The notes: generated by a model not told the origin, from the letters alone. Shown: positions 36,301 to 45,945, counted from the first letter of the stretch. The stretch is DNA of 64,000 bases from Dyella sp. ASV24 (GCF_016428905.1 NZ_JAELTQ010000003.1:30147-94146), one strand, 5' to 3'. Made by a program: numbers and translations.

Positions 36301-38868
36301 GGGACGAGCCAGATAGCCGCGCGTGATGCCGGCGCCACCGATATGCAGCTCGCCCGGAATACCCGTTGCCACCAACTGCAGGTTGGCGTCCAGCACATAA
36401 GTCCGCACGTTGCCGAGTGGTCGCCCCAGTGGCAGCGTTCCCCCCAAGTCTGGCAGCTCCGCGGGAACGGTGTACGTAAGGGCGGCCACACTGCTTTCGG
36501 TGGGTCCGTAATGATTCTGTATGACGAGCCCCGGCCTCGCGGCGCGCACCTCGGCCACGGTCTGCCAGCCACAGGCCTCACCCGCAAAAATCAGGCAACG
36601 CTGTGGCAGCAGATCCTCGATGGGGGCCATGGAGCACAACGTTTCGAAGTGACTGGGGACCAGCTTCAGTACGTCAGGGCGATGTCTGCGCATGTAGTCG
36701 GCAAACGCCATCGGCTCGGTGACGCGCGCATGCGACATGACGTGTACGCAGCCGCCACTGGTCAGCGCGCCGTACAACATGGTGGTGCCCAGGTCGGCGG
36801 CGAACGTGGAAACCATGGCGAAATGGCTGCCCCGCGGCACATCGAGCCGACGCATCACGCCGTGCAAGTAGTTCAGATAGTGACGGTGCTCGACGCCCAC
36901 ACCTTTGGGGCGACCGGTCGAGCCGGAGGTAAAGAGCACATACATCAGGTTGTTGCCGCCATGTACTACTGGTACGGCAGTGGCGGGCTGGGCTGCGATC
37001 AGTGACTCGTCGCGGTCTATGCAGATCGCGCGAATACCTGGCCCCGCGTCGAGCGGGGCGACCAGATGCGATTCGGTAAGGCACAGCGTTGCGCCGGCAT
37101 CCTCAAGCATGAAGCGCACGCGGTCGACAGGGTAGGTGGCATCGATGGGCACATAGGCAGCGCCGGCCTTGAGAATGCCGAGCAGGGCGGCGACCGTCTT
37201 GTGCGTGCGCTCCATGTACAGGCCCACGCGTTGGTCAGCGCCTGCGCCATGGGATCGGAGGCAGGCTGCCATGCGGTTGGACCACGCATCAAGCTCCCGA
37301 TAACTCAGGCACGCGTCCTCATGCATTACGGCAGGCGCATCTGGAGTCTCCGCGACATGGGTGCCAAACAGCTCGACGATGTCGCGTGCCGACGGGTACT
37401 CGGTCGCGGTGTGGTTGAACGTTGCCAGCAGGGCCTGGCGCTCGTCATCATCGATCCAGTCCAGCAACGCGAGCGGCGCATCCGGCCGGCGCAGCATGTC
37501 CTGCAGGAGGTTGCCCAGGTGGCGAATCATCCGCGCCACGGTGTCGCGATGGTAGAGGTCCGTGTTGTACGTCACCGCACCGCTCAGCCCATCGTCGAGG
37601 TCGTCGATGGCCCAGCTCAGGTCGAACTTGGCGGTACCGGTGTCGATCGGCATATCGCGCGCCACGATGCCTTCCAGGTCCAGTGCGACGCGAGGCACGT
37701 TGTTGATGGACAGCATCACTTGAAACACGGGCGTATGCCCGAACTGTCGCTCAGGCGCGATGGCCTCCACCAGCTTGTCGAATGGCAGGGCCTGATGATC
37801 GACCACAGCCATCCATTCTTCCTTCACCTGCTGAAACAATGCGCGCGCCGTAACTGCCCGGCCAGGGCGCACGCGCATGGCCAGCGTGTTGACGAAGCAG
37901 CCGATCAGGCCTTCCCATTCGGGAACATCGCGACCCGCCACCGGCGTGCCGATGACCAGATCGCCTTGTCCGCTGTAGCGCTGGTATAGCGCGCCAAGCG
38001 CTGCGAGGAAGATGACGAAGGGCGTGACGCGTTCCTGCAGGGCGAATGCCCTCAGTGCTTTCTGCGTGCCGTCCAGGCGAAACGATTCGATGGCGCCGGA
38101 TGTGCCTTGAATGGCCGGGCGAGGGCGGTCAGCAGGCAGCTCCAGCAGCGCAGGTGCGCCCGCCAGCCGCTGTTGCCAGATGCCAAGCTGACGATCGAGC
38201 ACTTCGCCGCGTAGCTGTTGTGCTTGCCAGTGCGCAAAGTCCGCGTACTGCAACGGGAGCTCCGATATCGGCTCCGCTTCTCCGCGCCGTGCCGCGTTAT
38301 AAGACAGGCCGAGTTCGCGCAGCAGCACGCCGACCGACCAGCCGTCGGCGGCAATGTGATGCAGGTTGATCAACAGAAGGCTTTCATTTTCACCCGAACG
38401 CCACAGGGTCGCCCGCAACGGTGGTTCGTGTTCCAGCGCAAAGGGTGTGCTGGCTTCGGTGGTTGCGAGTGAAAGCAGCTGATCGAGTGATTCGTCGGCA
38501 TGCCCGTCAATCACGCGGAGGCTGATCTCATGCTCTGAACGGACGATGGCTACGGGCACACCGCGATCATCGCGATAGCTGGTGCGCAGTATCTCGTGCC
38601 GCCGTGCCACATCGCGCAGGGCGCACTCGAGTCGCGTGGCATCGACCTGACCTTGCAGCGCAAGTGCGATGGGGATGTTGTACGCGGCGCTTCCGGGATG
38701 CCATTGGTCAAGGAACCACAGGCGTCTCTGGATGAAAGACAGTGGCGTGCCAGCTTCAGACGGTCGTGGCGTAATCCTAGGCGCTTCCTGGTGGGTGGCC
38801 TGTGCCTTGCGAAGGCGCCGCTCCAGCAGGCGGCGACGGGCATCCATGTCCGACCCGAGTGTGCTCAT
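33373..38868 (-). CDS. NRPS module C-A-T-TE fused to an MFS exporter
   Basis: An 1831-residue protein. C domain: about residues 40-470, active site HHIAADG at 170-176. A domain: about 490-1000, with YVLFTSGSTGRPKG and NHYGPTE. T domain: FFDLGGDS near 1045. Type I thioesterase: about 1100-1340, nucleophile elbow GHCLG (Cys about 1175), Asp in GERD (about 1294), His in GAGHFF (about 1324). A 12-helix MFS domain (about 1372-1790, ADRWDRRK loop) ends the chain. By-eye specificity code D-L-T-K-I-A-H-V-A-K resembles Asp codes. Cys replacing the usual Ser in the TE and the fused exporter are both unusual. It is translationally coupled (ATGA) to genes on both sides. Confidence 0.9.
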   Translation of the reverse strand: MSTLGSDMDARRRLLERRLRKAQATHQEAPRITPRPSEAGTPLSFIQRRLWFLDQWHPGSAAYNIPIALALQGQVDATRLECALRDVARRHEILRTSYRDDRGVPVAIVRSEHEISLRVIDGHADESLDQLLSLATTEASTPFALEHEPPLRATLWRSGENESLLLINLHHIAADGWSVGVLLRELGLSYNAARRGEAEPISELPLQYADFAHWQAQQLRGEVLDRQLGIWQQRLAGAPALLELPADRPRPAIQGTSGAIESFRLDGTQKALRAFALQERVTPFVIFLAALGALYQRYSGQGDLVIGTPVAGRDVPEWEGLIGCFVNTLAMRVRPGRAVTARALFQQVKEEWMAVVDHQALPFDKLVEAIAPERQFGHTPVFQVMLSINNVPRVALDLEGIVARDMPIDTGTAKFDLSWAIDDLDDGLSGAVTYNTDLYHRDTVARMIRHLGNLLQDMLRRPDAPLALLDWIDDDERQALLATFNHTATEYPSARDIVELFGTHVAETPDAPAVMHEDACLSYRELDAWSNRMAACLRSHGAGADQRVGLYMERTHKTVAALLGILKAGAAYVPIDATYPVDRVRFMLEDAGATLCLTESHLVAPLDAGPGIRAICIDRDESLIAAQPATAVPVVHGGNNLMYVLFTSGSTGRPKGVGVEHRHYLNYLHGVMRRLDVPRGSHFAMVSTFAADLGTTMLYGALTSGGCVHVMSHARVTEPMAFADYMRRHRPDVLKLVPSHFETLCSMAPIEDLLPQRCLIFAGEACGWQTVAEVRAARPGLVIQNHYGPTESSVAALTYTVPAELPDLGGTLPLGRPLGNVRTYVLDANLQLVATGIPGELHIGGAGITRGYLARPGLTAERFVPDPFGEPGGRLYRTGDLARVRADGTVEFLGRIDHQVKIRGYRVETAEIESLLTHDAVKEARVILREDTPGDKRLVAYLVMSEDTERDHDREVIEALRLALRAALPDYMVPTAFVPIARLPLNANGKLDRFALPVPSQERPADADVRLPRNALEAEIATVWSSLLGFDSFGIDENFFDLGGDSFKAVRAVRGIGRGLSVMDLFRQPTVELLADHLSRTASSHEGLLHRLTPHGAQPNGITWVCVPFGGGSAISYLALSTCLPESDALYAVELPGHDYARPDDPLQPFDTVAARCADEIERIVRGPVLLYGHCLGAGMAVAIAQQLEARGAQNVLGVVVGGSFPIPRLPGTVFDAISRVLPTDGLVSTRSILDGLLVTGGAAGDEDPKELEFLVRNMRHDGRQAEDFYTRHYRAADAPMLHAPLVCVVGERDRATEFHGEEYLEWQRFSRDVSLEIIPGAGHFFQKHQARELAELGTQQARRWQRGVTERVEPTAHVPPPQQAARAPTATLATFLLVSLGQLISVIGTGLSTFALGVWVYQQTGVVSDFAMMSALGILPGILVLPIAGAAADRWDRRKIMMACDLFCVLVVVVTATLAWSGRLHVSTLYVVATLSAIASAFRQPAYTAAIAQLAPKRYLGHANGFVQLGGASGLLIGQMFGGVLMLRLGLDHILVLDIASYVIAFATLVAVRFPYALFRRLEEPFWKEVTHGWRYILKRHGMIALAVFFALGNCLASMVLVLVTPLVMAFSTTATLGTVMAMNGAGMLVGSLAMSLWGGLRRRVVGMVGFVALFGVSAMIMAVSPVAIYPMAGMFGIGVCTAFINAHWLSLVQVKVGLELQGRVIAANQMLARSLMPLGTLLAGWLVDRIFQPMLADAQMASFVQHWVGQGAARGTAVMIMIVGLLSIALTVLGLLYPPLRRLEETLPDAIPDSVILDKDVIQQQADDALFRRAPPDMKPSRTAEASLP

Positions 38869-41800
38869 GCTGCACTTCCTTTGCGTGCCGACAGGTCCGC
38901 CAGTGAGTCGCTCTCGTCCCGGGCCAGTGCGCGTGCGACATCGACGTCATCCATGGCTTCGATCTGCTCCATCAGTGCTTCCTCGATGCGCAGCGCAAGT
39001 GCGGCAATCGTTGGTGACTCGAACAGCAGCCTTAAAGACAGCGGGAGTTCCAGCCGCTCGCTGGCACGCGCCATGACCTGCGCGGCAAGAATCGACTGTC
39101 CGCCGAGTGCGAAGAAATCGTCCTCCACGCTGACCTCAGGCAGTCCCAGCACTTCGCTGATGATGGAAGCAAGAATCTCTTCTGTCAGTGTGCGCGGCGC
39201 TACGTACGCGTGTCTGGCGCGGTATCCCAGCGCTTCCGGCGAAGGCAGGGCGCGCCGGTCGATCTTGCCGTTGGGCGTGCGAGGAAATACGTCCAGTGGA
39301 ACGATCGCCGCAGGAATCATGTGCTCAGGCAGGCGTGCGCGCAGGTGGGCAGTCAGTGCATGACCATCGGCTTCCATGCCGGGAAACGGAACCACATAGG
39401 CCACCAGCTGCTTGCCACCGACCCCCAGCGACTGCGCCGTGACGACCGTGTCCTCTACCTGCGGATGCTGACGCAGCACGGCCTCGATCTCGCCTAGCTC
39501 GATGCGAAACCCGCGGATTTTGACCTGGTCGTCGACGCGTTCGACGAAGGCAATGGAGCCATCCGGCAAATAGCGCGCGTGGTCGCCGGTGCGATACAGC
39601 CGTGCACCTGTCGATACGGCTGGGTCGTTCGCAACGAATGGATCGGGAACGAACCGTTCGGCAGTGAGGCCGGGGCGGCCGAGATAACCCCGCGCCAACC
39701 CAGCGCCGCCGATGTAGAGCTCCCCGGTAACGCCTGGTGGCACCGGTTCCATGTTCGCATCCAGCACGTAGACGCGGGCATGTGGAATCGGTCGCCCAAT
39801 AGGTGGCGGCCCGCCGTTGGGAATACAACGCGCCATGGTCGTGCAGATGGTTGCCTCGGTCGGTCCGTAGGCATTGATAAAACGGCGACCCTCCGCCCAG
39901 CGATCCACGAGTTCGGCAGAACAGGCCTCTCCGCCCGCAATGACGGACTTCAGTGCAGGAAGATCGTCCGCCGGTACCGTAGCAAGCACCGATGCAGGCA
40001 GGACGATAACGCTCACCTCGTGCTCGCGAAGCAATCGCGCCAACGGCTCACCACCAATGACATCCGCCGGACGAAGCAGCAGGCGGGCGCCGGCAGACAG
40101 GGTCATGCACACATCTGACACCGAGACATCGAAGCCAAATGACACGAATTGCAGGACGCAACTGTGCGCATAGACGCCGAAGCCTTCGATCTTCGCCTTG
40201 ACCAAATTGAAGAGCGCGCCGTGAGAGACCTCTACGCCTTTCGGTTTTCCGGTGGAACCGGAGGTGTAGATGATGTACGCGAGGTCACCAGGCGCAGGGC
40301 CGCCTTCCGGCGCTGCTTCCGGTTGGCGAGCTAGCGCCGCGCTGTCGCCATCCCAATCCCATAGGGTCGGGGGGCGGTTTAAAGTTTGCCGTTCAAGCAG
40401 TGTATCGGCGCGCTCCCGGATGCCTTGGCCGGTGATCAGCAGCCTGGGATGCGCATCGTCGACCATGAAGGCGATGCGCTCGTCAGGATAGGCCGGGTCG
40501 AGCGGCAGATAGACACCGCCCGCCTTGAAGATGGCGAGCATGGTGCAGACGAGTTCCGGACTGCGTTCCAGCCATACGCCGACAGGAACCTCGGGGCGTA
40601 CACCTTGTTGACGTAGCACATGCGCCAACTGGTTGGCGCGACGTTCAAGCTCGCCATAGGTCCATGCGGTATGGCCTGCGATCAGCGCTACCGCGTCAGG
40701 GTTGTTTCGCGCGTGCGTCTCAAACAGCGTGTGCGCCATACCTTTGGGCGGCTCGCCTCCGGTGGCATTCCATGTGCGGATGGCGCGCCTGCGCTCGGTA
40801 ACGTCGAACAGCGGGAGCTCATCCGTCGAGGTATCCGGGTTGGCGATCGCCTCCGACAGCAGCACATTGAAGTGCGTGAGCATGCGCTGCGCTGTCGATG
40901 CGTCGAACAGGTCGCTGTTGTATTCCAGCGAAAGCGTGGCTCCACTTTCGAGTGGATCAAGCACTAGCGCTAGATCGAAGCGTGCGCGGTCGGTGGGTAC
41001 CTCTCCCGTGTAGCTCATCCGCAATGAAGGCGATAGCTGGGCGGATGGTCGGACGGTCTGCACCACGAGCATCGCCTGGAACACCGGCGAATGGGCAAGT
41101 TCCCGCTGCGCGCCCAGTGTGCCGACCAATTCACCAAAGGGGAATTCGCCGTGCGAATAGGCTTTGAGACAAGTGTTGCGCACTTGTTGAAGGAACTGGC
41201 GAAACGGCATGCGGCTTCCCACTCGCATGCGCATAGCCACGGTATTGACGAAGAAGCCGATCAGGTTGCGCGTATCCTTGTCGGAGCGCAGCGCAAACGG
41301 GCTGCCAATCACTACCTCCTGTTGACCCGCATATCGGCACAGCCAGATGGCAAGCGCGGCCAGCAGGTACATATAGGGCGTGACGCGCTCGCGGCGGCTG
41401 GCCTGCTCCAGTTCCTCCACCCATGTGCCGGTCACGGGTATGGATAGCGTCGCGCCGCGGTACGTCTGCACAGACGGGCGGGGTCGATCTGCGGGAAGCG
41501 CAAGTACCGGGAGCTCACCCTCCAGCTCTTTGGTCCAGAAATCCGCCAGACGCTGACGATGTTCACCACTGATGCGTCGGCGCTCGGTGCTGGCGGCCTC
41601 ATGGCTTTGCAGGGGTAGGGCGGGCAACGATGCCGGCTCACCGGCCAGTAGGGCCGGATAGATGAACTCAAGTTCTCTCAGGAAAATATCGATCGATGCG
41701 CCATCGAAAATGATGTGATGAACGGTAAGTACAAACTGATGCGTACTCTCGTTGAATCGATACAGCACACCGCGCAATAGTGGCGGGCGGGCGAGATCGA

Positions 41801-42125
41801 ATGGTTGATTGAGGATGGTGCGCTGATGCTGCTGCGCCAACTTATCGGCGTTCTCGTGGCCACGCAGATCTTCGACGGCTAACGTGAATGCCTCGGGTGG
41901 CGCATCGATAAGAACGGCTTCGCCGTGTCGATCCGAGAAACCGGTGCGAAGCACGTCGTGACGACGAAGGACTTCGGCGATGGACTGTTCAAGTACCGCG
42001 ATGTCCACCGCGCCGTGCAGGTTGAAGATCATCGAGGCGTTGTAAAGCGCCTTGTCTTCTGCGATTCGATCAATGATCCAGAGACGTTCTTGGGCAAACG
42101 ACAGGCTGGGAATCGCGGAAGTCAT
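38865..42125 (-). CDS. NRPS module C-A-T
   Basis: A 1086-residue protein. C domain: about residues 8-430, active site HHIIFDG at 136-142. A domain: about 470-970, with YIIYTSGSTGKPKG near 618-631, NAYGPTE and RTGD. T domain: DDFFALGGQS near 1002-1011. By-eye specificity positions read D-V-S-V-I-G-A-I-C-K; I cannot match this to one amino acid, though the last part resembles Phe-type codes. No epimerisation or methylation domain is seen. It is the first gene of the leftward operon and overlaps the next NRPS by ATGA. Its ribosome site is weak. Confidence 0.9.
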   Translation of the reverse strand: MTSAIPSLSFAQERLWIIDRIAEDKALYNASMIFNLHGAVDIAVLEQSIAEVLRRHDVLRTGFSDRHGEAVLIDAPPEAFTLAVEDLRGHENADKLAQQHQRTILNQPFDLARPPLLRGVLYRFNESTHQFVLTVHHIIFDGASIDIFLRELEFIYPALLAGEPASLPALPLQSHEAASTERRRISGEHRQRLADFWTKELEGELPVLALPADRPRPSVQTYRGATLSIPVTGTWVEELEQASRRERVTPYMYLLAALAIWLCRYAGQQEVVIGSPFALRSDKDTRNLIGFFVNTVAMRMRVGSRMPFRQFLQQVRNTCLKAYSHGEFPFGELVGTLGAQRELAHSPVFQAMLVVQTVRPSAQLSPSLRMSYTGEVPTDRARFDLALVLDPLESGATLSLEYNSDLFDASTAQRMLTHFNVLLSEAIANPDTSTDELPLFDVTERRRAIRTWNATGGEPPKGMAHTLFETHARNNPDAVALIAGHTAWTYGELERRANQLAHVLRQQGVRPEVPVGVWLERSPELVCTMLAIFKAGGVYLPLDPAYPDERIAFMVDDAHPRLLITGQGIRERADTLLERQTLNRPPTLWDWDGDSAALARQPEAAPEGGPAPGDLAYIIYTSGSTGKPKGVEVSHGALFNLVKAKIEGFGVYAHSCVLQFVSFGFDVSVSDVCMTLSAGARLLLRPADVIGGEPLARLLREHEVSVIVLPASVLATVPADDLPALKSVIAGGEACSAELVDRWAEGRRFINAYGPTEATICTTMARCIPNGGPPPIGRPIPHARVYVLDANMEPVPPGVTGELYIGGAGLARGYLGRPGLTAERFVPDPFVANDPAVSTGARLYRTGDHARYLPDGSIAFVERVDDQVKIRGFRIELGEIEAVLRQHPQVEDTVVTAQSLGVGGKQLVAYVVPFPGMEADGHALTAHLRARLPEHMIPAAIVPLDVFPRTPNGKIDRRALPSPEALGYRARHAYVAPRTLTEEILASIISEVLGLPEVSVEDDFFALGGQSILAAQVMARASERLELPLSLRLLFESPTIAALALRIEEALMEQIEAMDDVDVARALARDESDSLADLSARKGSAA

Positions 42126-43341
42126 CGGTAATCGACCGACCGCGGCAGGGAGGGTCGAGTATTTCGATGAACGGCAGCATCTCGTTCATTCGAGCCTTCC
42201 ATGTAGCGGGATGGCTTGTGGTCATGCGTATGCCAAGACAACGATTCCACGCGATATTCCTCCGCAAGCACGATTTCCATCAGCCGGTCGGTACAACTTC
42301 GCGAAACTTGTTTTTCTTGTCATCGAGTGCGGCGAAAATCGCACGCACGAAGTCAGGGGTGTGGCCACGAGATCACCAACGCGTAAGCGTTGCTCGCCAC
42401 AAGAGGTCGCGATATCACACGATTCCTCTGGCATCGAAAACTGGGTCACAGACGCGGACCGCAAAGGCGCGGTTCCATCAGTTGCCAGTTGATGCACTCC
42501 CCAAAATACGCCCGCATTCATTGCATTGGGCGCGCCCTGATGCGGTGCTCAAGGCCGGATCGATTGAGCAATAAAACCAGCGGCAAGTGCAAGAGCGAAC
42601 GGGTGCGCTGCGCATTTGACTTGCAAGAGAAGCTGCAGATTGCAGATGCGACTTTACTTGAAGGATCGCCTTCAAGGCGGGGACTTCAATCAGAACTTGA
42701 TATTGGCCAATCGATTTTACTGACAGATATTTCTTACATAAATTGTAGGCGTTGACTTACAATTTTTTCCAGTCGATCGCGTCGAGCGTTCGGTGATGTC
42801 GGAGTCGAAGATCATTGCTCGCGGCTGCGTCGCTGAGCATAGCGCTGGTTGTGAAATCGATGTGTACGTGTGCCGTCGATCGTCTATGAAGTTGCCAGCA
42901 ACTTGATGCATTGCATGGTGCGGTCGAATCAGCGAGCGCCGTATCGCGGGTCATGCGAGCTGCGCTGGCACATTGAGCTTGGCGATGAGTGCTGGGCACT
43001 TTGGGCTGGACATTCCGCTACGTCTGCTTTCGACTCACATGGAACCTTCCGGTGACGCGCCGGCCCCCGATCCTGTTGGCGGCGCCATCCGAAGAGACGC
43101 GCGGCGCTGTGCATCAAAAGGTGTCTCAGCAGTTTCTGTCGTCATGGAGCCTCCTGCGCCAGCGAGGCGAGGGGCTAGGGTGGCCGATACGCTGAGGGTT
43201 CCGAGGCGCGACCGGTACTTTCTGCACTTGCGCGCTTAGGCTCGTAAGGCAGACTCGCTGATTTCGTGGAGTGAATCCGCGGACATCGTGCTATCTCCTC
43301 GCTGCGCCATTTCACGGCTACGGCGGGGGAAACGGGGAATC
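42126..43341. other. Gene-poor spacer between NRPS and T6SS loci
   Basis: 1216 bases without a convincing gene. Several frames of 60-135 codons exist but none shows a recognisable domain, ribosome site or the codon bias of its neighbours. The stretch around 42560-42770 is clearly richer in A and T than the rest of the window. It should hold the promoter of the leftward NRPS operon and of the rightward regulator gene; a -10-like TAAAAT reads leftward at 42714-42719, with no good -35. Confidence 0.6.
42741..42764. promoter_or_regulatory. AT-rich inverted repeat
   Basis: AATTGTA (42741-42747), 10-base spacer, TACAATT (42758-42764), followed by a short T-run. It lies in the AT-rich part of the spacer. 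It could be an operator; as a terminator its stem would be weak. Confidence 0.35.
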
Positions 43342-43983
43342 ATGTACGCGATACTGCTGGTGGACGATCACGCGATGTTCCGTGAGGGTGTGCTGCTGAC
43401 CATTACCAGGGCTCATCCGGCCCTGGAGGTCCATGCGGCCTCGTCCGGCGCATCAGCCCTGGCGGCACTGGAGGCGCACCCGGATATCGGACTGGTAGTG
43501 ATGGATTTCTACTTGCCGGACATGCCAGGCAGCGCCCTTGTGCGCCAGTTGCGAGCGACGCGCCGTGACATCCAGATCCTGGTGGTGTCCGCCTCGGAAG
43601 ATCCCGCCGATGTGCATCGCGCGCTGCAGGCGGGCGCGGGCGGGTTCATTCACAAGACCGCCGGTAGTCAGAGCCTGCTGGATGCGCTTTCTCGCGTGTC
43701 GGCGGGATTGAGTTATCTGCCGGACACTTATTCGCCCGCCGGCGATGACGCTGCGCCGCGTGATGAGGCCGCTTTGCTGGCCAGGCTGACGCCACGGCAG
43801 ACAGAGGTGCTGCGCCTGGTGTGCGAAGGCATGCGCAATGCCGAGATATCGCAGCGACTGGGTATGACGGAAAAGACCGTCAAGGCCCATATGTCGGTGA
43901 TCCTCAGCGTGCTTGATGTGCCCAATCGCACCCAGGCGAGCCTGTTGGCGCGTCGGGCGGGCTTGCTCGGCAAGCCCAGCTAG
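43342..43983 (+). CDS. LuxR/NarL-type response regulator
   Basis: A 213-residue response regulator. Receiver domain: residues 1-120, with acidic pair VDDHAMFREG and phospho-acceptor Asp in VVMDFYLPD (about residue 54). C-terminal LuxR helix-turn-helix: about 145-205 (LTPRQTEVLRLVCEG, GMTEKTVKAHMSVIL). The ATG at 43342 precedes the receiver core. It is next to a hybrid histidine kinase and resembles the regulator at 63038, with a nearly identical DNA-recognition helix. Likely controls the T6SS locus. Confidence 0.9.
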   Translation: MYAILLVDDHAMFREGVLLTITRAHPALEVHAASSGASALAALEAHPDIGLVVMDFYLPDMPGSALVRQLRATRRDIQILVVSASEDPADVHRALQAGAGGFIHKTAGSQSLLDALSRVSAGLSYLPDTYSPAGDDAAPRDEAALLARLTPRQTEVLRLVCEGMRNAEISQRLGMTEKTVKAHMSVILSVLDVPNRTQASLLARRAGLLGKPS

Positions 43984-44097
43984 GTTGATGGCCCCTGGGG
44001 ACATCCTCGCTGGGAGCTACGGCAGATCGAAGGCGACAGCTACGGCGTTGCCGCAGGATCAGGCCGATGGAACATGAAACAGTACAGGGGCGATTCC

Positions 44098-45945
44098 ATG
44101 GGTGATGACAACGCGCGGCCCGGGCGGCCGTACGACGCAGCGACCATGACCATGGCAATCGATGCCGATCATGTTCGCGAGATTCAGCTCTCCGCGTTGC
44201 GGCGAAGCTTTCCCTTCGCCCTGTTCGGCTCGACGCTGGTCGCCTGCATGACGGCCAACGTGCTCTATCGCTCTGTGCCAGCTGCCGAGCTGTGGACTTG
44301 GCTTGGCATCTCGCTGTTCACCTCGGCCTGTCGGCTCGCGGCCTTGATCCGGTACTCCCTCACGCTGGCCCAACCCGGGGCGGGTGAGCGCTGGCTGCGG
44401 CGCATGGCCATGGGAAACCTGGTGTCGGGCATGCTGTGGGGCGGCGGATTTGCCTATTGGTCGTTCACGGTACCCATCGAATATCAGCTGTTCTTTATCG
44501 TGATCCTGTTTGGGTTAGGCACGGGCGTCATCTATTCCAACTACATGATCCTGCCCGTGGCGTATGCCTTTTTGTTGCCTGCGTTCGCTCCTCCATTCAT
44601 TGCGCTGGCATTCAAGCCATCGGCCTTGCATCTGGCGCTGGTGACGGGCGGCATCGCCTATCTGGTGGCCGCCATCGCTTTCATCCATCGGATGCATCGA
44701 ACGCATATGGATGCGCTCAGGCTGGGCTACGAAAACCTAGCCTTGCTTAAGCAGGTGCAGAAAGAGAAGGAAGCGGCCGAACGTAGCGACCTGGAGAAAT
44801 CCCGATTTCTCGCCGCGGCCAGTCACGACCTTCGACAGCCGGTGCATGCCATGAGTCTGTTCCTTGAGTTGCTGGTCAAGGAGAGCCTGTCCGACCATGG
44901 TCGCTACCTGGTGAACAACATCACCAGTGCGACCGCCGCCATGGGGCACCTGTTCGATGCGCTGCTGAACATCTCTCGGCTGGATGCCGGCGTGGTGCAG
45001 CCGGCGTACCAGTCGTTTCCACTGGGCTGCTTACTTGAGCAGCTGTGCGCCGAGTACTCGTTGCAGGCGAAGAAGAAGGGGTTGGAACTTCGTGTCCGCC
45101 CCGGTTTTGCGGTGGTCCGTACGGACCCCATCCTGATCGAAGTCATCGTGCGCAATCTCATCAGCAACGCCATCGAGCACACGACTCGGGGGCGGGTTCT
45201 GGTGGGTTGCCGCAAGCGTGCAGGGCTGGTGTGCATCGAAGTGTGGGACACCGGCCCGGGCATTCCTCCGGATGAGCAGGAGCGCGTGTTCTGGGAGTTC
45301 CATCAGCTGGGCAACCCGGAGCGCGACCGAAAGAAGGGGCTCGGCCTGGGTCTGGCCATCGTGAGGCGCACAGCTCGCCTGCTGGGTCATGGGCTGACAC
45401 TGTCTTCCATGCCGGGGCGAGGCACCATGTTTCGTTTGAGCGTAGGAACTGATCAGAAGCACAAGGTCAATCAGGGCCACCTGGCCGCAGCGATAGCCGG
45501 CGAACCGCATGCGGCGTCCCACGGTATCGATGGAGCTCCATCGGTTGAGCACCTCGTGCTCGTGATTGACGACGATGCGCAGAATCGCGAAGGCATGCGC
45601 TTGCTTCTGGAGAGCTGGGGGCATCGGGTCATCTGCGGAGCCAGCGGCGACGACGCGCTGGCCAATGTCGTCCACCAGCGATCGCGGCCGGCGCTGATCA
45701 TCAGCGACTACCGGTTGCGTGACCATGAAACGGGTATTCACGTGATCGATCGCCTGCGTGAGGAATACAACGACGCAGAGATCCCTGCGTTGTTGGTCAG
45801 TGGGGATACGGACCCTGTCCGCCTGATTGAAAGCAGTGAGCGCGGTATTCCGTTGCTGCATAAGCCCGTACAGGTGGAAATACTTCGTGCCTGGGTGAAT
45901 CGCATGCTCCACGGCGAGGAGTCGCCTGCGCTGCGCTCGTCGTGA
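44098..45945 (+). CDS. Hybrid sensor histidine kinase with receiver domain
   Basis: A protein of about 615 residues. It has several hydrophobic segments (about residues 35-200, probably six helices), a short coiled-coil, phospho-acceptor His in AASHDLRQPVHAMSLF (about residue 245) and an HATPase domain with NLISNAIEHT, DTGPGIPP and GLGLGLAIV. A C-terminal receiver carries Asp in LIISDYRLRD (about residue 541). The ATG at 44098 has AGGGG upstream; 44074 is an alternative. It probably passes phosphate to the neighbouring LuxR-type regulators. The sensed signal is unknown. Confidence 0.88.
   Translation: MGDDNARPGRPYDAATMTMAIDADHVREIQLSALRRSFPFALFGSTLVACMTANVLYRSVPAAELWTWLGISLFTSACRLAALIRYSLTLAQPGAGERWLRRMAMGNLVSGMLWGGGFAYWSFTVPIEYQLFFIVILFGLGTGVIYSNYMILPVAYAFLLPAFAPPFIALAFKPSALHLALVTGGIAYLVAAIAFIHRMHRTHMDALRLGYENLALLKQVQKEKEAAERSDLEKSRFLAAASHDLRQPVHAMSLFLELLVKESLSDHGRYLVNNITSATAAMGHLFDALLNISRLDAGVVQPAYQSFPLGCLLEQLCAEYSLQAKKKGLELRVRPGFAVVRTDPILIEVIVRNLISNAIEHTTRGRVLVGCRKRAGLVCIEVWDTGPGIPPDEQERVFWEFHQLGNPERDRKKGLGLGLAIVRRTARLLGHGLTLSSMPGRGTMFRLSVGTDQKHKVNQGHLAAAIAGEPHAASHGIDGAPSVEHLVLVIDDDAQNREGMRLLLESWGHRVICGASGDDALANVVHQRSRPALIISDYRLRDHETGIHVIDRLREEYNDAEIPALLVSGDTDPVRLIESSERGIPLLHKPVQVEILRAWVNRMLHGEESPALRSS

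Noticed and set aside
36680..36820. Apparent loss of the substrate-binding Asp in the A domain of the large NRPS (FAADLG)
   Set aside because: A gap-free alignment back from the conserved TSGG segment places Asp at the expected position, giving an Asp-like code. The residue is not missing.
42390..42755. 121-codon frame in the gene-poor spacer
   Set aside because: No domain, no ribosome site, irregular codon use, and it runs through the AT-rich part.
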